A stretch of 64,000 nt of DNA from Flammeovirga pectinis (GTDB taxonomy: Bacteria > Bacteroidota > Bacteroidia > Cytophagales > Flammeovirgaceae), in assembly GCF_003970675.1 (NCBI RefSeq), contig NZ_CP034563.1, positions 1-64,000 of the forward strand, given 5' to 3'. The stretch's first letter is position 1, and every line of letters starts with the position of its first letter. Under the pieces are notes generated by a model. The model was not told the origin of the DNA and did no database searches. It worked only from the letters and a program-made list of their open reading frames with translations. The position numbers and the translations under genes were made by a program. Positions 52,921 to 62,028 of this stretch are shown here, one piece after another.

Positions 52921-53035
52921 ATTGTACTACTATTTATTTTTTTATAAAAATTACTTTTCCTTAGTTTAAGTTACCTCGTTAAACACAAAAATAGGTAAGT
53001 TGAAGAAATACGAAATTTTATAGCTTTAGTAGGAC

Positions 53036-53467
53036 TTGTTGGATGTATTAATAGCCTACTATAGATCAAAAGAACACCTAGAATGGATTAAAGAAAAAGG
53101 TATTTATAACTTTAGGATGAATAATAATAGAGGTGCTTTAAAATTGACTAAAGAGTCATTTAATTCGAAGTATTTACTATTACATAAAAAAGGTGATAAC
53201 ACTTCATCCATTCTTTTTAAGATTAGGAAGCCTGAATTTAGGGTGACTTCACGAGAAACACTTTTACATCTTGGTTATCCAACTAAACCAAGTCAACTTA
53301 GTTACCTTACTATTAGTTTAGATAAGTGTGAAGCAGAAGAATTTAAAGGTTTAAAATGGAAGTTTAAAGATCTGAAAAATTATAAATCAAGAAGGGCTTC
53401 TGCTATACCATTTGCAGCAAGTATCGCTGAGTTTATGAAAGTGAAAGAAATTATAGAAAATGAATAG
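53036..53467 (+). CDS. Unrecognised small protein of the nuclease-helicase cassette (TTG start)
   Basis: The frame has no ATG near its start. TTG codons at 53036 and 53039 come directly after an in-frame TAG, and AGGA five bases before 53039 could serve as ribosome-binding site, so I read about 142 residues beginning LDVLIAYYRSKEHLEWI. The protein is basic and contains GIYNFRMNNNRG, SKYLLLHKKGDNTSSILFKI and TLLHLGYPTKPSQLSYLTIS, a beta-rich pattern that reminds me of PUA/EVE-like modified-base readers, without a firm match. It could instead be N-terminally truncated. It lies 115 bp after the helicase gene on the same strand. Confidence 0.55.
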   Translation: MLDVLIAYYRSKEHLEWIKEKGIYNFRMNNNRGALKLTKESFNSKYLLLHKKGDNTSSILFKIRKPEFRVTSRETLLHLGYPTKPSQLSYLTISLDKCEAEEFKGLKWKFKDLKNYKSRRASAIPFAASIAEFMKVKEIIENE

Positions 53468-53611
53468 CCATCGATATCGTCAACGAATCCCAACGATCCA
53501 ATAAATAATATGTATGAATCAAATCTTAGAATACAAAACCTAATATATATAAATAAGAGGCTTTTTCACAACTAAAACGTGAATTAGTCTCTTTTCCTAT
53601 TATCAATTGAT

Positions 53612-53650
53612 AAAAACAAAAAAAGCACCTCTACATGTAGAAGTGCCTTT
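53612..53650 (-). terminator. Terminator after the sulfatase gene
   Basis: GCACCTCTAC and GTAGAAGTGC pair with one mismatch around AT, with an A-rich left side that gives a T run on the minus strand, about 25 bp past the stop. A weaker hairpin at about 53551-53595 may end the plus-strand cassette. Confidence 0.65.
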
Positions 53651-53675
53651 CAGTATATTAAAAAAAGTTACTCTA

Positions 53676-55088
53676 TTATTCTGCAACCCACCATTTATCT
53701 CCACCTAATGTAGGGAAAACTCTATCTTTTAATTGAGCATTCCAATTGTTCCATTCTTCAGTTAAATCAGCTGCTATTTTCTTATTTTCAGCTTTAATAT
53801 TTATAGTTTCAGCACCATCTTCAGATAGATCATATAACTCACTTGGAATAGTATTTTGTTTACTATTTGCTACTAATTTATAATTACCATGACGGATAGC
53901 CATTGCATTCTGTTCCCACTTTCTCCAGAATAGATAACCATGCGGTGCTCCTTTATCTTTTCCTGTTAAAAATGGAAGTAAATTCACCCCATCTAAAGGT
54001 CTTTCCTTACTAATTTTTACATTAGTCTGAGCCACAATTGTTGCCATAATATCTAAAGAAGAAACCGCATTTTCATACGTTTGTCCTGCTGGAATTACAC
54101 CTTTCCATCGAATGGCAAACGGCACTCTCACACCACCTTCAAATAGATCGCCTTTTTTACCTCTTAACGGACCATTATCAGAAGCATTATTATGTGCTCC
54201 TCCATTGTCTGAAAGAAAGACAATAATTGTATTTTCATCTACACCTTTGTCTTTTAAAGTTTGTAAAACTCTACCCACACCATCGTCTACAGCACTAACC
54301 ATTGCCGCATACGTTTTTCTTTTTTTATTGGTGATATTAGGGAAACGAGATAGGTATTTCTCTGTAGCTTGAAGTGGTGTATGCGGTGCATTATAGGCCA
54401 AATAGACCATGAAATTTTCTCCTGCATCTGCTTGCTTATTGATGTATTTCACTGCTGAGTTCGTCAATTCATCCGTAAGGTAATCTGTTGTTTCAACGTT
54501 CTCTCTGTTCTCTATAATTTTAGTTCTATACCATCCCCATTTAGAGGTTACTTCTGATAAACCATTTAGCGTTAAATTTTCTGGAAAGTAATTATGACCA
54601 CCAGAAAGGAAACCATAAAAATAATCGAAACCTCTTACTAAAGGATGAAAAACGGGGTTAGTACCCATGTGCCATTTACCAATAATTGCACTTTTATAGT
54701 CCGCTTTTTTTAATACTTGTGCAATTGTTTCTTCCTCTACTGGTAAACCAGATATTGCATTGTTTGGATCGATAGAAGGGTTTGTTGTGTACCCAAATCT
54801 ATCTTGGTAGCGCCCTGTAAGAAACCCTGCCCTACTTGGACCACATACAGGAAAACTAACATACCCCTCGTTAAACTTTACACCCTGGTCTGCAATAACA
54901 TCAATGTTAGGTGTGGGGATGTCTTTACAGCCATTAAAACCAACATCAGCCCATCCCATATCATCTGTCATGATAACAATTAAGTTAGGCGATTTATTCT
55001 TTTTCTTAACCGGCTGGTCAATAGCTATTCCAGCTACTGTTACCAAACCAAGCACCAACAATAATAAAAAATATGAAATCTTTTTCAT
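53676..55088 (-). CDS. Formylglycine-dependent (type I) sulfatase
   Basis: The 470-residue protein has an N-terminal signal peptide/anchor (about 1-22), the metal-binding pair in IMTDDMGWADVG (Asp42, Asp43) and the sulfatase signature CGPSRAGFLTGR, whose Cys82 is converted to formylglycine. GKWHMG and SDNGGAHN further along are also family motifs. It should remove sulfate esters from polysaccharides in the periplasm or outside. It lies beside a GH50 agarase, so sulfated galactans such as porphyran or agar are likely substrates; the exact subfamily cannot be told. Confidence 0.9.
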   Translation of the reverse strand: MKKISYFLLLLVLGLVTVAGIAIDQPVKKKNKSPNLIVIMTDDMGWADVGFNGCKDIPTPNIDVIADQGVKFNEGYVSFPVCGPSRAGFLTGRYQDRFGYTTNPSIDPNNAISGLPVEEETIAQVLKKADYKSAIIGKWHMGTNPVFHPLVRGFDYFYGFLSGGHNYFPENLTLNGLSEVTSKWGWYRTKIIENRENVETTDYLTDELTNSAVKYINKQADAGENFMVYLAYNAPHTPLQATEKYLSRFPNITNKKRKTYAAMVSAVDDGVGRVLQTLKDKGVDENTIIVFLSDNGGAHNNASDNGPLRGKKGDLFEGGVRVPFAIRWKGVIPAGQTYENAVSSLDIMATIVAQTNVKISKERPLDGVNLLPFLTGKDKGAPHGYLFWRKWEQNAMAIRHGNYKLVANSKQNTIPSELYDLSEDGAETINIKAENKKIAADLTEEWNNWNAQLKDRVFPTLGGDKWWVAE

Positions 55089-55220
55089 TAAAAAAATATT
55101 TAGTTCGTCATTTCAAATCCTACTTTAATTTACGGAACTAATACAGATCTGGCATCCAATTATAAAGTAGATTTACATGGATGACAAAATTGTACTAACC
55201 TTCATCAATTTTAAGCTATT

Positions 55221-57338
55221 CTATAGCTCAGCGCTCGATCTGTAGTTATAGATATGGTAATTTATTTTACGCATATACCCCACCAATTCGTAGTAAATTT
55301 GGTCTGTCATAGATACCACCCCGCAATTTGCATTCTCTCCATTTCCTTTTCCAGCAGTAGTAGAGTTAGCCCACATAAACCAATGTACTCCAACGCATTT
55401 TGGATTTCTCAATGCTCCTTCTACAAAGTTTACATACTTTTCTCCTCTATTTCTTTGAGTAGATGCATACCCTAAACCTGTAAAGAATTTTCCGGCATCT
55501 AAAGCACCAAAATTAAACTCAGAAATAATAAATGGTTTATCAATTTCTTTTGAGGGATAAGGATAAAATTCTACTTCGTTTTCGTAGGCATTAAAAGACA
55601 AAAGATCTAAATATTTTGCCCCTATTGTAGTATTAATCTTATTTTTATGTTTCCCATGCCATCTACAGCCTATATACATTTTGTTAGGAGCGTATTTACT
55701 TACAAGGTTTTTTGATGTTTTAAAATACGTTTCGCACATTAAAGTATAAAATGTTGTATTAACTTCTTCTAAAGCTGACCATTTAATGTCATTCTTAGCA
55801 ATACGTGTTTTTGCCAATTCTTGCCAACTTTCAAACGACGTTTCTACCAAGGTATTAAAGGCTTCAATTGTCTTTAACTCCTCTTTTACTACACGAATAT
55901 ATTCTTGCTTTGCATAAGAAAGTTTACTTTTTGAGAGCACATCACTTGCTGTACTATTAGGTGTTCCCCAATGAATTTCGTTATTGATATAAATACCAAA
56001 TAAGAACGGATCATTTCCTTTACCATAAAGTTTATTTTTTAGATTCTCTTCTAAATTTACTTCCCATTGCGGATCAAAAACATCAGGAAATTTATCGTTT
56101 ATTTCTGGAGATGTTTCATGAATAATTACCGTATAAGGCAATCGTTTACTTTCGTCAAACTCATTAATATTTTCAACAGACCAGCCTCCTAGAGTATTTA
56201 AACCCCAATTTTTCATTCTTTGTAAAGAAATTTCAGTGTATTTTAACTCACTATTTTCTCCATATTTTCTATATAAATTGGCCGCACCATGGTTATAGGC
56301 TCCCTTTTTATAGAACTGCTTTCCTTCTTCGGTATCTCTTTCCGGAAGTCCCTCAAAAAAGTGTTCTCTATCACTTACTGGTGTTGATACAGATAATTTA
56401 CCTGCACCATTAATTCCTGTAGACCAAAATAGATGTCCTGTAGGATCAATGAGCCACCATTTATTATTAATTTTTTGAGTTCTAAAACTGCCCGTAGCCT
56501 CATAACTTGGGCCAGAAGAATAACCACCAAACTGATTCCATTCTTTAGAACCTGTATACTTAATAAATTCAAGAGTTTCCTTTTCTATTGCCGCCTTAAA
56601 TTGTTCATCATTCGTAATTTTCCCTACCCATTCATCATGTTTATACTGCCCATATTTATTTATAAATGGAAAGAATGAAGCTTTGTTTTTTGTATATAAC
56701 TCTGGAACTGCATTTTTATGCTTAAAGATTCTTTTAAGCACTACTTTTTGTTCAAACTCCTGTGATGGAAACTCAATCTTTATTCCTTTAATATGTTTTG
56801 CATCCACTCCAGCAAAATTTAAGATTACACCACCAGGAATTCCTTTCATTCCCGGAAACTCTTGTGCTTGTGGGTAATCTTCTACGGTAACTTTATCTCT
56901 TATTAAAACACAATTATAGATGAGTGTTTCTTTAGGATTTATATATCCAATATGCTTATTTGTTAATTTGTTTGTTTTCGATTTCCCATATTTTCTACGG
57001 GGATTATCATAAGAAATAACAGGATCGAACCTTACTTTATCCGTAGAATTATTTTCTAATTCAATACTTATAAATTTATGAGTTGTGATATCCCAATAGT
57101 CATCATTTGGATGAAAAGTAATTTTCCCTTTCTCTCCTTTTTTAATAAAAAGTGATAATCCTTCAGTTGTAGAAGTTGCCTCAATATTATCAGTTGTAAA
57201 TTGATTTTCTTGAAGTACTGAAAGGTGTATAATATCTTCATCTTCTTGAATAAGATAAAAACTTGAGAGCGTTGTTATTAGTATAATCAACCCTAAAATA
57301 TAAAAAGAGCGATGTGTTAGTGCTTTGTTCATTTTCAT
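55221..57338 (-). CDS. GH50-like beta-agarase
   Basis: The 705-residue protein has an N-terminal hydrophobic segment (about 10-29), a beta-sandwich CBM-like domain (about 35-215) and a C-terminal (beta/alpha)8-type catalytic domain. GH50-type features are NKWWLIDPTGHLFWSTGING, an NNEIHWG motif with the probable acid/base Glu454, YIGCRWHG and ISEFNFGALD with the probable nucleophile Glu607. GH50 enzymes cleave beta-1,4 bonds of agarose, mostly releasing neoagarobiose. There is no T9SS tail, so it may stay periplasmic or membrane-bound. It is 132 bp upstream of the sulfatase on the same strand. Confidence 0.85.
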   Translation of the reverse strand: MKMNKALTHRSFYILGLIILITTLSSFYLIQEDEDIIHLSVLQENQFTTDNIEATSTTEGLSLFIKKGEKGKITFHPNDDYWDITTHKFISIELENNSTDKVRFDPVISYDNPRRKYGKSKTNKLTNKHIGYINPKETLIYNCVLIRDKVTVEDYPQAQEFPGMKGIPGGVILNFAGVDAKHIKGIKIEFPSQEFEQKVVLKRIFKHKNAVPELYTKNKASFFPFINKYGQYKHDEWVGKITNDEQFKAAIEKETLEFIKYTGSKEWNQFGGYSSGPSYEATGSFRTQKINNKWWLIDPTGHLFWSTGINGAGKLSVSTPVSDREHFFEGLPERDTEEGKQFYKKGAYNHGAANLYRKYGENSELKYTEISLQRMKNWGLNTLGGWSVENINEFDESKRLPYTVIIHETSPEINDKFPDVFDPQWEVNLEENLKNKLYGKGNDPFLFGIYINNEIHWGTPNSTASDVLSKSKLSYAKQEYIRVVKEELKTIEAFNTLVETSFESWQELAKTRIAKNDIKWSALEEVNTTFYTLMCETYFKTSKNLVSKYAPNKMYIGCRWHGKHKNKINTTIGAKYLDLLSFNAYENEVEFYPYPSKEIDKPFIISEFNFGALDAGKFFTGLGYASTQRNRGEKYVNFVEGALRNPKCVGVHWFMWANSTTAGKGNGENANCGVVSMTDQIYYELVGYMRKINYHIYNYRSSAEL

Positions 57339-57669
57339 TCAATTATGTCTAACACAAATATGAATAACACAACCACCTTAAATGCCACAATTTCTTCTAA
57401 TTATTAACACTAATCCGACTTATATCAATTCTATGATACAAGAAACCTCTCTAATAACATTACGCATGCACTTTTGTCAAAATTAATTTTAATAAGATTT
57501 TCTTTTTTCTGTGAGATAGGTTTAACATTTCAATAATTTCAAAATAAAGTTTTTTTTACCACAACTCAAGTTTTTTTTACACTCTTAAAAATTTATTAAT
57601 AGAGACTTTTGTAATGTCATTTAACATCAGTAGGACAAATATATCCTCTATTTAAACTTAGAATTCATT
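57339..57669. other. 331-bp divergent region between the agarase and RND operons
   Basis: AT-rich with several poly-T runs (57548-57580) and no exact TAnnTTTG box that I could place for either side. No frame or RNA gene seen. It must hold the promoters of both divergent units. Confidence 0.4.
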
Positions 57670-58833
57670 ATGAAAAGATTCATCACTTTAACTCTATTAA
57701 GCGTATTATTTATAGGTACAATAAGTTGTAACCATTCAACAAAAAAGATAAAAACTAAAATAGTAGATATACCCGTTACTCAAGTTAAAATTAGAGATAT
57801 ACCAATAGAAAAAGAATATGTAGGCCAAGTTTATGGAACGCAAGACATTCCTATTAGAGCAAGAGTAGAAGGATATCTAGACGGAATTTATTTTGTAGAA
57901 GGAAGTCATGTTAAGAAAGGACAAAAATTATACAAAATAGATTCTGAAGAATATTTGGCAACAGTAGCAATACGAAAAGGAGAACTTGCAGAAGCAAAAG
58001 TTGGACTTGTAAAAGCAAACAATGATCTGGGAAGAATTCAGCCATTGGCAGAGATTAATGCAGTTTCTCAGGCAGATTTAGACGAAGCTATCGAAGCGAA
58101 AGGGGCTGCTGAATCTGTAGTAAATGCCGCAAAAGCTAGTTTACACTTAGCAGAAATAAATTTAGGGTATACTTATATAAGTTCTCCAATTAACGGTGTG
58201 ATTGGTAGAACCAAAGCAAAAGTTGGTGAATTTGTAGGTAAAGATCCTAACCCAGTAATATTAGATGTTGTATCTAAAATTGACTCTGTAAATGTTAGGT
58301 TTTTTATTAATGAAAATGATTACCTAAAGTTTGCTCGCTTTGCAGCTCAAAAAGAAATTAGAACAGGAATTGATCAAGAAACGCAATTAACAAGTGAAGG
58401 CCTAGAGTTAATTTTCTCTGACAATACGGTTTATAAATTGAAAGGTAAAATTGACTTTATCAACAGAAATATTGATGAAAAAACAGGTTCAATTTTAGTA
58501 CAAGCAACTTTCCCTAATCCTTATGAAATACTAAGACCAGGTCAGTTTGCCAAGGTTAAATCTGTAATTGATGTTGTTGAAAATGGAATGATCATCCCAC
58601 AAAGATGTGTTACAGAATTTCAGGGTGAATATTTTGTTTATGTAGTAAACAGAGAAAATAAGGTAGAGAGACGTAGTGTAGAATTAGGGACTACTTATAA
58701 AGATTATTGGGTTGTTGATAGTGGTTTAAAACCAGATGATCAGGTTGTTTTTGAAGGCTTACAAAAAGTAAAAGAAGGTTTAGCAGTACATCCAGAAATA
58801 GTTGAATTCTCATCAAAAATCGCTAGAAAATAA
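57670..58833 (+). CDS. RND efflux periplasmic adaptor lipoprotein
   Basis: The 387-residue protein has a lipobox (IGTISCN), lipoyl halves (RARVEGYLDGIYFVEGSHVKKG, about 55-78; ISSPINGVIGRTKAKVGEFVG, about 170-190), a hairpin of alanine-rich helices between them and a beta-barrel/MP-domain C-terminus (QRCVTEFQGEYFVYVV). This is the AcrA/MexA plan. Its TAA shares its last base with the ATG of the pump gene, so the two are translationally coupled. Confidence 0.92.
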   Translation: MKRFITLTLLSVLFIGTISCNHSTKKIKTKIVDIPVTQVKIRDIPIEKEYVGQVYGTQDIPIRARVEGYLDGIYFVEGSHVKKGQKLYKIDSEEYLATVAIRKGELAEAKVGLVKANNDLGRIQPLAEINAVSQADLDEAIEAKGAAESVVNAAKASLHLAEINLGYTYISSPINGVIGRTKAKVGEFVGKDPNPVILDVVSKIDSVNVRFFINENDYLKFARFAAQKEIRTGIDQETQLTSEGLELIFSDNTVYKLKGKIDFINRNIDEKTGSILVQATFPNPYEILRPGQFAKVKSVIDVVENGMIIPQRCVTEFQGEYFVYVVNRENKVERRSVELGTTYKDYWVVDSGLKPDDQVVFEGLQKVKEGLAVHPEIVEFSSKIARK

Positions 58834-61800
58834 TGAACAAGTCATCTCAAAATTCAAACTTCTTTGTAAAAAGACCCATTGTAGCCATAGTAATTGCTAT
58901 TATTACAACAGTTGTAGGTGCGGTTGCTATTATAGATTTACCCATCGAACAATATCCAAATATTACCCCTCCTGTTGTAGAAGTTAGAGCAACTTATACA
59001 GGTGCAAGTGCATTGAATGTAGAAGAATCTGTTGCTACACCTTTAGAACAAGAAATTAATGGTGTAGAGAACATGATTTACATGAAATCTACTAGTGCTA
59101 ATGACGGGAAATTGGTTATTGAAACTACTTTTGACGTTGGTTCTGATCCAGATATGAGTACTGTTTTTACACAAAATAAGGTATCTACGGCCAGTGCTAA
59201 ATTACCTGAAGATGTAAAACGACAAGGGGTTACAACACAAAAATCGATGCCAAGTATTATGGAATTGGTGTCCATTTATTCTCCAAATGAAACCTACGAT
59301 CAGAAGTTTCTTGGCAACTATGTTTTGATCAATATAAAAGATAAAATTGCTCGTTTAAAAGGTGTTGGTAGAGTAAATGTTTTTGGTGCTTATAATTATT
59401 CTATGCGAATTTGGGTAAAACCAGATCTCTTAGCAAAAATGAATATTACAGTTCCAGAAATAAAAAATGCCATTGAAAATCAAAACCTCATTGCCCCTGG
59501 TGGTAAATTTGGTGGCGAACCATCTCCAGAAGGAACAGAATTTACATATACGGTTATGCTTCCAGACCGTTTAGAGAAGCACGAAGAATTTGAAAATATA
59601 ATTATCAGAACAAATACTGATGGTTCGCAGGTAAAGTTAAAAGACGTAGCCGATGTTGAATTAGGGGTTGAAACTTATGACAATGTTACAAGGTTAAATG
59701 GCAAACAATGTGTAGCTATTTCAGTGTATCAATTGCCTGGCTCTAATGCTGTAGATTTACAAAAACAGGTGATGGAAACAATGAAAGATGTTTCAAAAGA
59801 TTTCCCTGAAGATATGGCGTATTTTATATCATTAGACTCTACTAAAGCCATTACTGCTGGTGTTCATGAAATTATAGAAACGCTTATTATTGCTTTAATT
59901 TTAGTCGTTTTCGTTGTCTTTGTTTTTATCCAAGATTGGAGAGCTACTTTAATTCCAATTTTAGCAATACCTGTATCCTTGATTTCTTCATTTATGTTAT
60001 TCCCAATTTTAGGGTTTAGTATTAATGTACTTTCTCTTTTAGGATTAGTATTGGCTATTGGTTTAGTAGTAGATGATGCCATTGTTGTGGTAGATGCTGT
60101 ACAGGTTTATATTGAAAAAGGATATAGCCCTAGAAGAGCAACAAACAAAGCCATGAAAGAAGTAACAGCACCAATTATTGCAACAACATTGGTATTGGCA
60201 GGTGTTTTTGTTCCTGTAGTAGGTATGTCAGGAATTAGTGGTAGTTTATATCAACAATTTGCCATTACGTTGGCCATATCAATTCTATTTTCTGGAATTA
60301 ACGCACTTTCTCTTTCTCCTGCATTATGTTCATTGCTTTTAAAAGAACATCAACCTGTAAAAGGACCTTTGGGAGGTTTCTTCAGAAAATTCAATACTGC
60401 ATTTGATAAGAGCACAAACAAATATATAGGGTTAACAAAAGTAACCGCTAGAAAACTTATGATTAGTGGCTTAGTAATTATAGGAACTGCAATTGGTGCA
60501 GGAATTTTTGGTGTAAGTATTCCAAGTGGATTTATTCCAGAAGAAGATCAAGGATATATTTATATCAATACGCAATTACCTAATGCGGCTTCTTTAAGAC
60601 GTACAGTTAAGGTAATGGAAAAGGTGGAAGCAATTGTTTTAGAACAACCTGCTGCAGAAGCAATTACAGTAAATAATGGTTATTCACTATTGACAAGAAG
60701 TAATGCCTCAAATTCTGGTTTTGCTTTTATAAAATTAAAAGATTGGGATGATAGAGATATGACAGCAAATGAGTTGATCCATGCTTTAAATAAAAAGTTT
60801 AATGAAGAAATTCCTGATGCTAAAATATTTGCTTTCGGACCTCCTGCCATTCCTGGTTTAGGTAACGGTGCTGGTTTTAGTCTCATGTTACAAGATAAAG
60901 CTGGTATATCTCCTCAAGAATTAGCAAAACATTCTCAAGAGTTTATTAAAGCTGCTAATGATAGACCAGAAATAAGCATGGCATTTACTACTTTTAATGC
61001 AGATGTTCCGCAAAGATATATCAATATAAATAAAGATAAAGCATTAAAATTAGGGGTAAATCTAGATGATATTTATACTACATTTGGAGCCTTTTTGGGC
61101 GGTTCTTATGTGAATGATTTTAATAGATTTGGTCGTTTATACAGAGCGTATATACAAGCAGAACCAGAATATAGAGTTGATGAAAAGCAATTAGATCTAT
61201 ATTATGTTTCTACTGAAAATGGTGATAAAGTAGCACTGTCTACATTAGTTACAGTAGAAAAAAGGTATGGCCCTGAGTATACGCAGCGTTTTAATTTAAT
61301 GCGTGCCGTAGAGGTAAAAGGTACTCATGCAGAAGGGTACAGCTCTAAAGATGCTATGACAGCTTTAGAAGAAGTAGCAGATGAAGTCTTACCAGATACA
61401 ATGACGTATACTTGGAATGGTATGTCGTTTCAAGAAGCTAAAGCATCTGGTGCAGTGTATGGCATATTCGCTTTTTCGTTGTTCTTTGTGTTCTTAATTT
61501 TAGCAGCACAGTACGAGTCTTGGTCGTTGCCTTTCAGTATTTTACTAGGTACTCCATTCGCTATGTTAGGTGCTTTCTTGTTCCTTTGGATTGCAAGAAT
61601 GATAAATCCTAGCTATGTAAACAACATTTTCGCACAAATTTCTCTGGTCATGTTAATTGCAATGGCCGCTAAAAATGCTATTCTGATTGTAGAATATGCA
61701 GAAATTAAATTTAAAGAAGGGTTATCACTTTTTGATGCCGCAATAGAAGCTGCCAAACTTAGATTCCGTCCAATTCTTATGACTTCTTTTGCCTTTATTC

Positions 61801-62024
61801 TTGGTGTTTTACCATTAATTCTCGCTTCTGGTGCAGGTGCCGAAGCAAGAAAAGTAATGGGTATTACATTAATTGGAGGCATGACAGTAGCAACGCTGTT
61901 AGGTGTTTTCTTGTACCCAATGTTGTTCGTGTTTATTGGTAAGATTGGTAAGTACGAAGAGAAAAGAGAAAAACAGAAATTAATAGATGAACAGGAAGCT
62001 TTAGAAGACGAATTAATAGACTAA
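58833..62024 (+). CDS. RND multidrug efflux pump (HAE-1 family)
   Basis: The 1063-residue protein has the AcrB-type layout of twelve helices and two large periplasmic loops: the N-terminal FFVKRPIVAIVIAIITTVVG, DLPIEQYPNITPP, the proton-relay Asp pair in GLVVDDAIVVVDAV (helix 4) and the C-terminal AMAAKNAILIVEYAE. It exports amphiphilic compounds using the proton gradient. It sits between the adaptor and outer-membrane-factor genes, a complete tripartite set. Confidence 0.95.
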   Translation: MNKSSQNSNFFVKRPIVAIVIAIITTVVGAVAIIDLPIEQYPNITPPVVEVRATYTGASALNVEESVATPLEQEINGVENMIYMKSTSANDGKLVIETTFDVGSDPDMSTVFTQNKVSTASAKLPEDVKRQGVTTQKSMPSIMELVSIYSPNETYDQKFLGNYVLINIKDKIARLKGVGRVNVFGAYNYSMRIWVKPDLLAKMNITVPEIKNAIENQNLIAPGGKFGGEPSPEGTEFTYTVMLPDRLEKHEEFENIIIRTNTDGSQVKLKDVADVELGVETYDNVTRLNGKQCVAISVYQLPGSNAVDLQKQVMETMKDVSKDFPEDMAYFISLDSTKAITAGVHEIIETLIIALILVVFVVFVFIQDWRATLIPILAIPVSLISSFMLFPILGFSINVLSLLGLVLAIGLVVDDAIVVVDAVQVYIEKGYSPRRATNKAMKEVTAPIIATTLVLAGVFVPVVGMSGISGSLYQQFAITLAISILFSGINALSLSPALCSLLLKEHQPVKGPLGGFFRKFNTAFDKSTNKYIGLTKVTARKLMISGLVIIGTAIGAGIFGVSIPSGFIPEEDQGYIYINTQLPNAASLRRTVKVMEKVEAIVLEQPAAEAITVNNGYSLLTRSNASNSGFAFIKLKDWDDRDMTANELIHALNKKFNEEIPDAKIFAFGPPAIPGLGNGAGFSLMLQDKAGISPQELAKHSQEFIKAANDRPEISMAFTTFNADVPQRYININKDKALKLGVNLDDIYTTFGAFLGGSYVNDFNRFGRLYRAYIQAEPEYRVDEKQLDLYYVSTENGDKVALSTLVTVEKRYGPEYTQRFNLMRAVEVKGTHAEGYSSKDAMTALEEVADEVLPDTMTYTWNGMSFQEAKASGAVYGIFAFSLFFVFLILAAQYESWSLPFSILLGTPFAMLGAFLFLWIARMINPSYVNNIFAQISLVMLIAMAAKNAILIVEYAEIKFKEGLSLFDAAIEAAKLRFRPILMTSFAFILGVLPLILASGAGAEARKVMGITLIGGMTVATLLGVFLYPMLFVFIGKIGKYEEKREKQKLIDEQEALEDELID

Positions 62025-62028
62025 GAAA

